Positions 55,237-64,000 of a stretch of 64,000 bases of DNA are shown here, in pieces. Made by a program: the position numbers and the translations under genes. The stretch is from Pantoea cypripedii (GTDB lineage Bacteria > Pseudomonadota > Gammaproteobacteria > Enterobacterales > Enterobacteriaceae). The first letter of the stretch is position 1. Every line of letters begins with the position of its first letter. The stretch is from positions 2,455,286 through 2,519,285 of the forward strand of contig NZ_CP024768.1 in the NCBI RefSeq assembly GCF_011395035.1, in the 5' to 3' direction. The notes under the pieces were generated by a model. That model made no database searches, had not been told where the DNA came from, and worked only from the letters and a program-made list of their open reading frames with translations.

Positions 55237-58200
55237 TCAGGAAAAATGGATACCAGCCTGCTGCCAGAAGGTCGCAAGCCCGTCAGCGGTTAACTGATGC
55301 GCGGTATCAGGCGCAGGTACCGGCGGCAATTCAGCCTGCTGGTGCCAGTCGCGCAGTGCGGTTATCCAGAGATTTTCTTTGTTACGGATATGGCTCGCCG
55401 ACCCACGGTGCCGGAGTGACGCAATGTCGCTGCACAGCACCGGCAGACCTGCTGCCTGGTAATGGAGTAATGCCAAATCATCTTTGCCACGGTTTTCGTC
55501 GAGATGGAGACGAAACAGCACCGCCATGTTGACGTGAAGACTGGCGAGTTCATCGGCCGAAACCGGACCCGGGGCAGCACGATGGATTTCGCTGATCGAC
55601 TCAAGCCAGCTGGCCGGTGCTGCCCCCCGGATCACCCAGTCGATAAATGTTGACGTTTCGCCCACCACACGGGCAAAAAAGCGTATATCCGCCGCGCTCA
55701 GTTCGCTGGTGTCACACAACACCCGCAGGCGTGCGTGACGCGGGGCACTGCTGGGCCGTGTTTCTGGCATCATCACCTGCGACGGCAGCAGAAACGTGCT
55801 TTGCTTACGTTTTTGCAGCCAAAGCTGTGATTCTCCACTCCACACCAGCCAGCCATTCAGCCAGCTCGCCTGTAACAAATCCGAGCCGGATTGCTGGGTA
55901 ACGCTGGCTTCCGGCAGGACATAGCATTGGCAGCCGCTCAGATTCACCATCGACGCGATGTTGTCCTGTTGTCGTTCGGCGACATCGGCCGCAACGATCA
56001 ACACATCCGGTTGCAGACGCAGCACCACCCAGGGGGAAAAGGCGTCATAAGTCAGCAGCGCAATCTGTTGCTGCTGTGCCATCAGAGTCAGGATCTGCAG
56101 CAAGCGCGCGCTATTTGGCTTATCTTGATCGTCATGCACAAAAGCCACTCGGGGAATTTTTGCCTCGCTAAAGGCGGGCCAGGTTTGTTTCAGGCTCTCA
56201 TCAACGCTGAAAGGATCACCGTGCAGCGAGTAATTAAGGGGATAGCCAGGATCGCACAGCAGGTCACGCCCCCAGTGCTGGCGCAGTCGGCTGGCCTCCG
56301 GTGACGAAGAGTTGAATCCGCGCGCATTGCCCCTTGTTGCCACCACGCTGTGCGGTGTCCAGATGCTGCGATAACCGGCCTGGGCAATTTTCAGGGCAAA
56401 GTCGATTTCCGCTACCGCAGGGTCGCTGTAACCTTCGTCCAGTCCCCCCAGTTGCTGCCAGCAACGTTGACGGATTAACAGGCACTGCCCATTCAGCAGC
56501 CGTGACTGACGATCGCTTTGCAGGTAACCACCCATCACCTGCGAGTCCCAGCGTTCGCCGTGACCAATATGCCCGGCCAGCCCGCGGTGACCGGCAATAA
56601 CCCCCGCCGAGAGAATATGCTGTTCGCTGTGGATCAACTTCGGTCCCACCATCGCCACTTCCGCTCGCAGCGCATGGTTCATCAACGCGGCCAGCCAGTT
56701 ATCCAGCAGGAAGATCAGCTGCGGCTCAATAAAGCACAGATATTCGCCACTGGCCTGCGCCGCTGCGGCGTTGCGCAGTGCCACCGGCTGCCAGCCAGCG
56801 GCCACCTCAATCACACGAATCCGTGCTGGATCGATGGTGGCCAGCCCCGCCAGCCAGTTATTCAGCGTACTATCGTCATGCTGATGATTGACCACCAGCA
56901 GTTCGGTATGCGGCCAGTTATTATGTTGCAGCAGGCTGGTGATGGCGTGCTCCAGCTGGGCCAGCGAATTGCCCGCCAGCAGGATCAGCGAGACCTGTGG
57001 CAGCGCATCATGGCCATACAACAACTGCATGATCTGGCCCGGCTGGATGTGCACCTGGGCGGCGGGATAGCCCATCAGATGCAGGCCATGCTCCAGCACC
57101 CGCGCCGTCTCCAGACTCTCGTCTTCGCTCAGCTGCGGCTCAGGCAAAATACTCAACAGATCCGGGTAATGCCGGATCGCCCCAGCACCTGCGTGTAATG
57201 CGATCAGCTGCATCAGAGACACTTCAAATGCCTGCGGATATTGCCGCGCCTCACCCAGCCAGCGTTGCAGTGCCTCGCGTGCCAGCAAACATCGCTTCAG
57301 CCAGGATGCAGGCGATGCGCTGAACAGATCCCAGTCCCAGTGCGGTTTCAGATGTGGCACGGCTGCGCCCGCCGCGTTCAGCCACAGCTCGTCGCTGTAC
57401 ACCGCCAGGGCATCCGTTTGTCGGTTAAGGAAATGGGCCAGTGCCGGCCAGCTTTCCGCGCTGTAAAAACTGCCCGCAGGGAGGCAATGTAACCAGTCAA
57501 ATGTGGCTGTGGCGCTGGCGTGTTGCAGCCAGTTGAGCCACTCATCAGCATGAATCGCCAGTATGTCCGCAGGCAGGGTCATCTCCTGCGCCGCAATCAC
57601 CACCACCTGCACAAACGCAGGCCGTTGCGCCAGGGTGTCAAGCGTCAGCAAGAGATGCTCAGGATGGTCGGCATCGTTAAACACCGCCACCAGGATACGC
57701 GGCGAGCTGGCTAATGCCAGCCTGTTATGCAGAGCTGGTGTCAGGCTACGTTGTACCAGCCAGTTTTCCAGCCGCCCCTGCCTCAGCGCCTGCTGGTGCT
57801 GGCGGAGCTTCTGCTGGGTCATATCCACCAGTTGCTGGATCTGCGCCTGCGTCTGCTCACGGCGCGCCAGTAAGGTATCGCGCATCTGCCACAGATTGGC
57901 ACGCACGGCCTCAAGGGTCTCTGGCTGGTCATCCCAGCAGATACCGATGGCGCCATTTTCGGCCAGCGTCGCCTCGGTCAGGGCATATTTTTCGTAACCC
58001 GCTGCCGTCAGCGCGACCACCGGGCTGCCACACAGAATGGCCAGTAAGGCCGTACCGGATGATTCAAAGGTATAAAACGTTCGTGCCTTTTTGAGCTTCG
58101 CGGCCAGTTCGGCTAGCGTCAGTGGATGCCGCATCGAGAGGATCTCAATACCGGGCGGTAAAGCAGCGAAATCAACCGCGGAGGGGGGCACGCGGTTCAG

Positions 58201-58665
58201 ATAGAGAATGTCGCAATATTTTTCTGGTTGATCGTCCTGGAACAGCTCCAGGTCATAAAACTCGATGTTTAACAGGCGGGGATTTGCGTATTTACCGGCA
58301 AACTCCGGGCGGAACCAGAAAAACAGATCATCAGGACCGGCCTCCAGGCTATTGCCGTTAATCACCCCTTCCTGGTTGAGCATATAGCGCACCACCACCG
58401 GTGCCTGAAGAGGGTTGCCGCTCACCACTTCCGGGTAAATAGCGGCAAACAGGCCGCCACGCTGCCGGTGCTCCCACAATTCTTTGCCACTGACTGCCGG
58501 GGTATTCCACGCCGGATTCACGGTGCAATTGACCATCCATGCCTGCCTGCCACTTTCATTCAACAGGTGACACAAGCGATGCATCACCTGAATGCCAGCC
58601 GAAGACTCGCGATAGTCCGGTGCAATAATGAAATAGGGAAAGTTTTCGTCCTGAATGGTGGTCAT
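55237..58665 (-). CDS. Giant multidomain glycosyltransferase (flagellin glycosylation candidate A)
   Basis: Cytoplasmic protein of 1142 residues, no membrane helix. Domains by eye: a GT-B-like region at 1-260 (YFIIAPDYRESSAGIQVMHR, ILSMRHPLTL, FESSGTALLAILCGSPVV); a Gln-rich coiled coil near 265-300; a GT-A-like region at about 320-540 (YSDELWLNAAG, LKPHWDWDLFSASP); a GT2 domain at about 565-800 (PQVSLILLAGNSLAQLEHAI, RLLNGQCLLIRQRCW, GGLDEGYSDPAVAEIDFALK); and a GT-B-like C-terminus (LLHYQAAGLPVLCSDIASLR). The central part is paralogous to the next glycosyltransferase. It lies 31 bp before the aminotransferase gene on the same strand. A role in building or attaching the flagellin glycan is inferred from position beside fliC. 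Confidence 0.75.
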   Translation of the reverse strand: MTTIQDENFPYFIIAPDYRESSAGIQVMHRLCHLLNESGRQAWMVNCTVNPAWNTPAVSGKELWEHRQRGGLFAAIYPEVVSGNPLQAPVVVRYMLNQEGVINGNSLEAGPDDLFFWFRPEFAGKYANPRLLNIEFYDLELFQDDQPEKYCDILYLNRVPPSAVDFAALPPGIEILSMRHPLTLAELAAKLKKARTFYTFESSGTALLAILCGSPVVALTAAGYEKYALTEATLAENGAIGICWDDQPETLEAVRANLWQMRDTLLARREQTQAQIQQLVDMTQQKLRQHQQALRQGRLENWLVQRSLTPALHNRLALASSPRILVAVFNDADHPEHLLLTLDTLAQRPAFVQVVVIAAQEMTLPADILAIHADEWLNWLQHASATATFDWLHCLPAGSFYSAESWPALAHFLNRQTDALAVYSDELWLNAAGAAVPHLKPHWDWDLFSASPASWLKRCLLAREALQRWLGEARQYPQAFEVSLMQLIALHAGAGAIRHYPDLLSILPEPQLSEDESLETARVLEHGLHLMGYPAAQVHIQPGQIMQLLYGHDALPQVSLILLAGNSLAQLEHAITSLLQHNNWPHTELLVVNHQHDDSTLNNWLAGLATIDPARIRVIEVAAGWQPVALRNAAAAQASGEYLCFIEPQLIFLLDNWLAALMNHALRAEVAMVGPKLIHSEQHILSAGVIAGHRGLAGHIGHGERWDSQVMGGYLQSDRQSRLLNGQCLLIRQRCWQQLGGLDEGYSDPAVAEIDFALKIAQAGYRSIWTPHSVVATRGNARGFNSSSPEASRLRQHWGRDLLCDPGYPLNYSLHGDPFSVDESLKQTWPAFSEAKIPRVAFVHDDQDKPNSARLLQILTLMAQQQQIALLTYDAFSPWVVLRLQPDVLIVAADVAERQQDNIASMVNLSGCQCYVLPEASVTQQSGSDLLQASWLNGWLVWSGESQLWLQKRKQSTFLLPSQVMMPETRPSSAPRHARLRVLCDTSELSAADIRFFARVVGETSTFIDWVIRGAAPASWLESISEIHRAAPGPVSADELASLHVNMAVLFRLHLDENRGKDDLALLHYQAAGLPVLCSDIASLRHRGSASHIRNKENLWITALRDWHQQAELPPVPAPDTAHQLTADGLATFWQQAGIHFS

Positions 58666-58780
58666 CGTCGTGTGCTTCTTCTGTCGCTGATGGTGCCCGG
58701 AAAATATTCCCTATAGTAGCGACCCCGCCCTGCCACCAATCCCAAAAACAAAGGGCAAAAACGGGGTATTTCCTGCGCTA

Positions 58781-61700
58781 TCAGGCAGTCCAGGCTTTTA
58801 ACCAGTTATCCAGGTGCTTACCGGTCAGCATCCACTCCTCCCGCACCAGGGTTTGCAGGGCAAGACCATTGCGCTCGCTGGCATCGGCATCACTGAGGTG
58901 CATACGGATCGCATCCACCCAGTCTTTAAAGCGATTCTTGACGCGGGTAACCGGCATCTCGGTGTGGCGATAGCACTCCACATCACTACAAATCACCGGA
59001 ATACCGCAGGCACCGTACTCCATCAGACGCAGGTTGCTTTTGCAGATGTTAAAGATGTTGTCTTCTACCGGTGCCAGCGCCAGATCGAGATTGAGCGCGG
59101 CTAACGCCGCCGGATAGAGACTGATGTCGACACCCGTATGATGTTCATGCACGTAAGGGCGCAGTTTTTCCGGACACATGCCCATAAACACCCACTCCAC
59201 CTCATTCGCCAGCGTCTTCACTACGTCGGCAATCATCTCCAGATCGCCCTGATGGCTGGCACCACCCGCCCAGCCCACGCGCGGTTTGCGCCCTTGTCCG
59301 CGCAGGCTATGCAGGTTGCCCCACCAGTTCACCGGCAGACGGTTCAGCACCACCTGGATATCGGGATGGTAAGTGGCGAGCGACTCGGCCAGCGGCGGTG
59401 TCGAAACCACAAAACGGTCAAAGTAGCTCAGGCTTTTGCGCAGCAGTCCGGAGATCTCCTGGCTGAAATTGGCACGGTTGTAGTGCTTCATTGGCAGGTT
59501 GAGGATGTAATCGTCCAGTTCGAACACTTTAAACATATCCGGCATCTTGCCCGCACGTTCAATCCAGCTATGGAAGGCCGGTGCGTAACGGCGTTGGATG
59601 ATCAGGCTGTCGGGACGATACTGGGCCACTTCGCTCAGATTGAGCAACGATAACGAGGCGTTGCCCTGCGCCTTGCCCTCCACCTGCATCGCATACAACG
59701 GCTGCAGCATGCGGTAATGACCACAGCCAGCGGTATCGGAGTGATGCAACAACAGTTGTGGCAGCGCGGGACGTTTCACCGGGCGCCAGCTCATTTCACT
59801 GTCGTTGCTGATATCAAAGTGGCGGCTACGGAGTGACAAATTGGTGTTATAGGCGGGGTCATGCCCCACCAGCGGCAGCCAGCGTTGCAGCAATTTGTCT
59901 TCTTCCTGCTGCCTGAGTTGGGCGGCAGTCTTGAGCGCGACACCCGCAAAAGGACTTTTGCGTTCGGCAGCACGCATGATACGTGCGTAAGGAGTCCAGA
60001 CCGTGAGATAACCCTGTTCGCGCGCACGCAGACACAAATCCACATCGCTAAACAACGTCTGGCTTTCATCGAAACCGTTAAGCGCCGCAAACACCGCAAA
60101 ACGCACCAGCATAAAATCGCCAGACACGGCGCTGTAATTCTGATCGAGATGCAAACGGCCCAGTGCACTGGGATCTTTATCGTCATGGCCACGCAGCACA
60201 TCGCCCACCACGCCATTGATGCCCAGAACATAACCCGCGTGACGCACTTTATTATTGGCGGAGAGCTGCTTACCACCAACAATCGCCACTTCCGGGCGCT
60301 GCCCATGATTAAGCAGATTGTCCAGCCAGTCGCCATCCGCAATCGCCAGCTCACTGTGCATAAACATCAGGTATTCACCCTGCGCCTGCTCTGCTGCCAG
60401 ATTACTCATCGCGCCCTGATGCCATGGATGCGGGTATTGAATAACGCGAATACGTTGCGGATCCACCGTGGCAATGGCACCCAGCCAGTTGTCGCGTTCC
60501 GGGCTGTGCTGGCAGTCAGCCACAATCAGCAGCTCGTAATGCTGATAGCGCGTCTTCTCCATCAGCGTCGTCACACAGGTAATCAGGGCCGGCAGACTTT
60601 GCCCGGCGAGGATCACGATCGAGACTTTTGGCTGTGCCTCATGGTTGTAGCGCAGACGATAGTTGTAGTAATTGTCGAGGGCGATTTCGGCATTGGCGTA
60701 ACCGCGATTTTGCAGGTGACGCTGGATTATCCCGGCATCCACCACCACCTCGCGTGCACGCAAATGCGCCGTCAGTAGCGGTTCTGCCAGGTGCCCCACC
60801 ACGTTCAACCCTTGCGACTCGATCAGTTTCACCATCAGGTCCAGTTCTGCCGCCTGCGGATAATTGAGGTCAAACCCTTCTGCCGCCAGCAGCAATTCAC
60901 GGCGGAACAGCCAGTGCTGCGCCATGGTTTTCGGTGAACTGAGCAACATATCGAGGTTGAAATCCGGGCGGAACGCCAGGCCAGAGGGCTCACCGTTAAT
61001 GAAGAAATACTCATCGGCATATAACGCCAGCACATCATCACGGGATGGCAAGGTACTCGCCAGTGCGATCAGGCCAGAGGCATTAAAACGCGTTCCTGCC
61101 TCAACAAAAATAAACCAGTGGGCATCCTGATCGTTGATCAGTTGATTGATTACCGGTAAACGCTGCTCGGCTGATGACGGAAACGCCAGCACACCCGTCT
61201 GATTATCGGTGACTGCCCCCACCAGTAATGGGCGCAGCGTCAATAATGGGGAAGCAAACGCGGCCAGCGATGCCAGGGTTTCATCAAGCAGAGCCGCATT
61301 TTCCGGGGTGACATTGATGACCACCGCCACGCAGACAGGTTGCGCAACTTCCGCACTCTGCTGCATCAGTGCCGCCTGGTGAGCCGAAGTCAGCTGACGC
61401 ACCGCATTCCAGTGTTCAAGGGTACTGTTGCTCAGCGCCTGATATTGCTGCTGACGCATATTGTATTGCGTCGTCTGAGCCGGTTGCGTCAGCGAGGTCA
61501 CCCTGACCATCTCAGACGGGCCTTTGGCATTGATATACCATTGCGCTTTGCGCAGCTGCTGAGTCAGTTTCTCACGGGGGATACGGATGTGATCTTCCCC
61601 CTCTTTCAGATGGGGTTGCACATACACGTCTGACACACGCACCGTACATAGCGCTTGCGGGAACCATACCGCATCCCCCTGTGGCAGCAACTTGCTATAC

Positions 61701-62308
61701 AGCACCAGCGCAGCAATTTCGGGTAACGCCTCCCCCTCAAGGCTCAACAGCGCATGGTTATCAGGCATTAACGCCAGTAACATTTCCCTGCGCATCAGCA
61801 CGGCACTGAGATCACCCAGCAAGTTGTAATCGAGGCGGCACTGGTAACGTAACAGGTCCGTCCCATTGATCAGTCCGGATTGGGGCAAAAACGCGGCGGT
61901 GGAGAGGATATCTGGCATCGGTTCACCCGATGCATCAATGCGGTTACGTTTGGATAGCGCCAGCACCGCCTGAGGTGCCATCTCCAATGCACCCACCAGG
62001 GTACTGATGGCGTTGCTGGCCAGCACATCTGCATAGCTCAGCACATTAATAAACTCGCCCCGCGCTTCCCGGATCGCTTCGGCAATGGCTTCGGGATGTC
62101 GTGCCGGATAAATCAGATGACGAACCGGATGACCCGGTTGATTCAGGTAAGGTTGCAGCAGTTGTGCGACAAATTCTGTACCACTGACGTCAGCCACCAG
62201 GATTTCACAGTCAGGATGGTCCTGCGCCAGCGCACTGCTGAGCGCCCCTTCCAGCCAAACGGGAAAATACGCCGTGATAATAATGCTGACACGTGGGGAA
62301 TGGTTCAT
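58781..62308 (-). CDS. Giant multidomain glycosyltransferase (flagellin glycosylation candidate B)
   Basis: Protein of 1175 residues. Domain order: GT2 at 1-230 (RVSIIITAYFPVWLEGALSS, EILVADVSGTEFV); a second GT-A-like region at about 325-560 (ALYADEYFFINGEPSGLAFR, FNLDMLLSSPKTMAQHW); a third GT2 domain at about 590-820 (PKVSIVILAGQSLPALITCV, NLAAEQAQGEYLMFMHSEL, LNGFDESQTLFSDVDLCLRA); and a GT4-like C-terminus at about 855-1170 (HHSDTAGCGHYRMLQPLYAM, RVGWAGGASHQGDLEMIADV, RLMEYGACGIPVICSDVECY). Each domain keeps recognisable nucleotide-sugar residues, suggesting several transfers by one polypeptide. AGAAGGG ribosome-binding site. It lies immediately downstream of fliC in the same direction, behind the fliC terminator and its own sigma-28-like element. 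Confidence 0.78.
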   Translation of the reverse strand: MNHSPRVSIIITAYFPVWLEGALSSALAQDHPDCEILVADVSGTEFVAQLLQPYLNQPGHPVRHLIYPARHPEAIAEAIREARGEFINVLSYADVLASNAISTLVGALEMAPQAVLALSKRNRIDASGEPMPDILSTAAFLPQSGLINGTDLLRYQCRLDYNLLGDLSAVLMRREMLLALMPDNHALLSLEGEALPEIAALVLYSKLLPQGDAVWFPQALCTVRVSDVYVQPHLKEGEDHIRIPREKLTQQLRKAQWYINAKGPSEMVRVTSLTQPAQTTQYNMRQQQYQALSNSTLEHWNAVRQLTSAHQAALMQQSAEVAQPVCVAVVINVTPENAALLDETLASLAAFASPLLTLRPLLVGAVTDNQTGVLAFPSSAEQRLPVINQLINDQDAHWFIFVEAGTRFNASGLIALASTLPSRDDVLALYADEYFFINGEPSGLAFRPDFNLDMLLSSPKTMAQHWLFRRELLLAAEGFDLNYPQAAELDLMVKLIESQGLNVVGHLAEPLLTAHLRAREVVVDAGIIQRHLQNRGYANAEIALDNYYNYRLRYNHEAQPKVSIVILAGQSLPALITCVTTLMEKTRYQHYELLIVADCQHSPERDNWLGAIATVDPQRIRVIQYPHPWHQGAMSNLAAEQAQGEYLMFMHSELAIADGDWLDNLLNHGQRPEVAIVGGKQLSANNKVRHAGYVLGINGVVGDVLRGHDDKDPSALGRLHLDQNYSAVSGDFMLVRFAVFAALNGFDESQTLFSDVDLCLRAREQGYLTVWTPYARIMRAAERKSPFAGVALKTAAQLRQQEEDKLLQRWLPLVGHDPAYNTNLSLRSRHFDISNDSEMSWRPVKRPALPQLLLHHSDTAGCGHYRMLQPLYAMQVEGKAQGNASLSLLNLSEVAQYRPDSLIIQRRYAPAFHSWIERAGKMPDMFKVFELDDYILNLPMKHYNRANFSQEISGLLRKSLSYFDRFVVSTPPLAESLATYHPDIQVVLNRLPVNWWGNLHSLRGQGRKPRVGWAGGASHQGDLEMIADVVKTLANEVEWVFMGMCPEKLRPYVHEHHTGVDISLYPAALAALNLDLALAPVEDNIFNICKSNLRLMEYGACGIPVICSDVECYRHTEMPVTRVKNRFKDWVDAIRMHLSDADASERNGLALQTLVREEWMLTGKHLDNWLKAWTA

Positions 62309-62342
62309 GATGGCCCTTCTCTGGCAATGGTTGCGTCAGCCG

Positions 62343-62369
62343 TCATCGGCACGCAGCAAGACGATTTTT
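62343..62369 (-). promoter_or_regulatory. Candidate sigma-28 promoter before glycosyltransferase B
   Basis: Minus strand: AAAAATCG, eleven bases, GCCGATGA. The -10 matches seven of eight positions of the FliA consensus; the -35 is weak (four of eight). It stands 35 bp before the start codon and just past the fliC terminator. Confidence 0.5.
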
Positions 62370-62438
62370 CCTTATCCTAAGGGTTGCCAGCGAATTCAAT
62401 CCGCCAAGCAGCGCCACGATTTTGCGGTTATTCAGCCA

Positions 62439-62466
62439 TAAAAAAACCCCGCCGGAGCGGGGTTTG
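62439..62466 (-). terminator. Terminator of fliC
   Basis: Minus strand: AACCCCGC, loop TCCG, GCGGGGTT followed by more T residues, 16 bp after the fliC stop. Confidence 0.92.
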
Positions 62467-62481
62467 GCAGTCATTCGAGAC

Positions 62482-63789
62482 TTACTGCAGCAGAGACAGA
62501 ACCTGCTGCGGAACCTGGTTAGCTTTCGCCAACACGGAGTTACCTGCCTGCTGGATGATCTGTGCTTTAGACATGTTCGACACTTCTGTCGCGTAGTCCG
62601 CATCCTGGATACGGGACTGCGCTTCTGACAGGTTGGTCGTGGTGTTATTCAGGTTAGTGATAGCAGAGTCCAGACGGTTCTGCACCGCACCCAGGCTTGA
62701 ACGATAGGTGTCAACCTGAGAAATCGCTTTGTCCAGCAGAGCCAGCGGGTCAGCAGTAGATGCACCAGCGAATTCAGCAGTCGCGGTGGTGGCACCGCTG
62801 GTGCTCAGGTGAATGGCCATAGTACCGCTGGTTGATTGAGCGGCGTTATTGCTGTTCGCCAGCACGGTACCGCTTACCGCGTAGTTTTTGTCCTGCAGAG
62901 TGGTGTAAGCAGTCACGTTACCGCTGCTGTCGGTACCCACTTTAATCAGCTGACCACTTACGGTGGCCGGGCTGCCGCTCGACAGACCATTCGCTGCGTC
63001 ATCATAAGAAACGTCAACGGTGTTCAGTTCAACTTTACCGGCGTTGTTGCCAGAAGTACCGTCAGTATCAACAGATACAGAGTAGTAATCGCTGCCAGAC
63101 TGTACCACGTATTCGCTGGTGCCAGAGATCTGGTGCAGAGACAGAGTACCGCTGCTCACGCCCAGTTTGCTTGCCACGTCAGTCAGGTCGATGTCAGTCA
63201 TTACGCCGGTGCCGGTATCAGCAACCTGAGTAATAGAATCAGTCACATCCAGAGAGTTTTTAGAGACGGAGAAGCCGCTCAGACCCAGAGTTGAAGAGTC
63301 AATCTGCTGCAGGTTGATGTCGATAGTTTCGCCATCGTTTGAGCCAACCTGGATGCTCATTGAACCGTTTTTAGACAGCACGTTCACGCCGTTGAAGGTG
63401 GTCTGGCCAGACACACGGTCAATTTCGTCGAGACGTGATTTGATTTCGTCCTGGATTGAAGACAGGTCAGAATCAGAGTTAGTACCGTTCTGAGCCTGTA
63501 CAGTCAGTTCACGGATACGCTGTAAGTTGTTGTTGATTTCAGACAGTGCGCCTTCAGTTGTCTGCGCAGCAGAGATACCGTCGTTGGCGTTACGCGCTGC
63601 CTGAGTCAGGCCGTTGATGTTAGAAGTGAAGCGGTTGGCAATCGCCTGGCCCGCTGCGTCATCTTTAGCGCTGTTAATACGAAGACCAGAAGACAGACGC
63701 TCGATAGAAGTAGACAGAGCAGACTGGTTCTTGTTGATGTTGTTCTGAGTGATCAGCGAGAGGCTGTTGGTATTAATGACTTGGGCCAT
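62482..63789 (-). CDS. fliC: Flagellin FliC
   Basis: Structural subunit of the flagellar filament, 435 residues. The conserved N-terminal D0/D1 (MAQVINTNSLSLITQNNINK, IERLSSGLRINSAKDDAAGQ, and the TLR5-contact stretch QRIRELTVQAQNG) and C-terminal D1/D0 (LGAVQNRLDSAITNLNNTTT, QIQQAGNSVLAKANQVPQQ with a slightly different start) are intact. The central 170-390 region is hypervariable and very rich in Ser, Thr, Asp and Gly, with few charged or bulky residues, as expected for the surface-exposed part that carries O-linked glycans in glycosylated flagellins. Transcribed from a perfect sigma-28 promoter; fliD would be expected beyond the right edge. Confidence 0.98.
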   Translation of the reverse strand: MAQVINTNSLSLITQNNINKNQSALSTSIERLSSGLRINSAKDDAAGQAIANRFTSNINGLTQAARNANDGISAAQTTEGALSEINNNLQRIRELTVQAQNGTNSDSDLSSIQDEIKSRLDEIDRVSGQTTFNGVNVLSKNGSMSIQVGSNDGETIDINLQQIDSSTLGLSGFSVSKNSLDVTDSITQVADTGTGVMTDIDLTDVASKLGVSSGTLSLHQISGTSEYVVQSGSDYYSVSVDTDGTSGNNAGKVELNTVDVSYDDAANGLSSGSPATVSGQLIKVGTDSSGNVTAYTTLQDKNYAVSGTVLANSNNAAQSTSGTMAIHLSTSGATTATAEFAGASTADPLALLDKAISQVDTYRSSLGAVQNRLDSAITNLNNTTTNLSEAQSRIQDADYATEVSNMSKAQIIQQAGNSVLAKANQVPQQVLSLLQ

Positions 63790-63866
63790 GATAAATATTC
63801 CTGTTAATCAAGTCTTTCGGTTAAGGTGTGGGCTTCAACCCGCCGGCTTCAGCGCCGTCAAAGTTG

Positions 63867-63893
63867 TTATCGTCTGCCCTTAAACAACCTTTA
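63867..63893 (-). promoter_or_regulatory. Sigma-28 promoter of fliC
   Basis: Minus strand: TAAAGGTT, eleven bases, GACGATAA. Six of eight matches at -35 and seven of eight at -10 with exact spacing. It lies 78 bp before the fliC start, leaving a normal leader. Confidence 0.92.
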
Positions 63894-64000
63894 GATTTTT
63901 TTTAGTACCAGGCAAAAATTTTTCACTTCAGCCTGTCACGCTTATCTTTATCGCCCAGGTCTTGCACTTCTTTAGTGCTGAATGATCACTTTTCTAGCGT

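Overview
The window reads as chromosomal DNA of an enterobacterium of the Erwiniaceae, most likely Pantoea or a close relative. The basis is gene order and protein similarity by eye: the blocks chaA-kdsA-sirB1-sirB2-prmC-prfA-hemA / lolB-ispE-prs, pth-ychF, phoH-putP / putA and tcyN-tcyL-tcyJ-dcyD-fliZ-fliA are the enterobacterial arrangements. An extragenic palindrome built on GTAGCGG and ATTTATCGC recurs in gaps; I recall this element type from Pantoea genomes. No database search was possible.

Layout. 1-3466 (minus strand): start of a nitrate assimilation operon (permease nasE, cut by the window edge; substrate-binding protein nasF) and its antiterminator gene nasR. Between them lie an NtrC-type site, an excellent sigma-54 promoter, a hexaloop RNA hairpin and an intrinsic terminator. 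3962-12961 (plus): a compact type VI secretion related operon holding only envelope and phospho-signalling parts (SH3-like lipoprotein, TssL with OmpA domain, short TssM, TagF, FHA protein, PP2C phosphatase, periplasmic protein, Ser/Thr kinase), with no tube, sheath, baseplate, ClpV, Hcp or VgrG gene in the window. 12958-27442: housekeeping block (chaC, chaB, chaA, kdsA, sirB, prmC, prfA, hemA, lolB, ispE, prs, a diguanylate cyclase, ychH, pth, ychF). 27638-33447: a small secreted protein of unknown role, phoA, a tRNA-Ser gene whose 3' end is repeated downstream, phoH and putP. 33749-38885: putA and an acyltransferase. 39252-44000: cystine uptake (tcyJLN), D-cysteine desulfhydrase, fliZ and fliA.

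44144-62308 is the unusual part: about 18 kb inserted between fliA and fliC, which are near neighbours in E. coli. It holds an HNH-nuclease-like gene behind a good FliA (sigma-28) promoter, two tandem paralogues of about 990 residues, an ATP-grasp ligase and Gfo/Idh/MocA oxidoreductase operon, a DegT-type aminotransferase, and two giant multidomain glycosyltransferases. The paralogues carry what looks like a circularly permuted OTU cysteine-protease domain, with the His motif before the Asp-Gly-Asn-Cys motif. The sugar genes form a plausible flagellin glycosylation locus: dehydrogenase plus aminotransferase to make an amino sugar, ATP-grasp enzyme to decorate it, glycosyltransferases to attach glycan to the Ser/Thr-rich flagellin encoded next (fliC, 62482-63789, sigma-28 promoter).

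The strongest candidate for something undescribed is the flagellar-locus pair of permuted-OTU proteins with their HNH-like neighbour. The second is the tube-less type VI signalling module.
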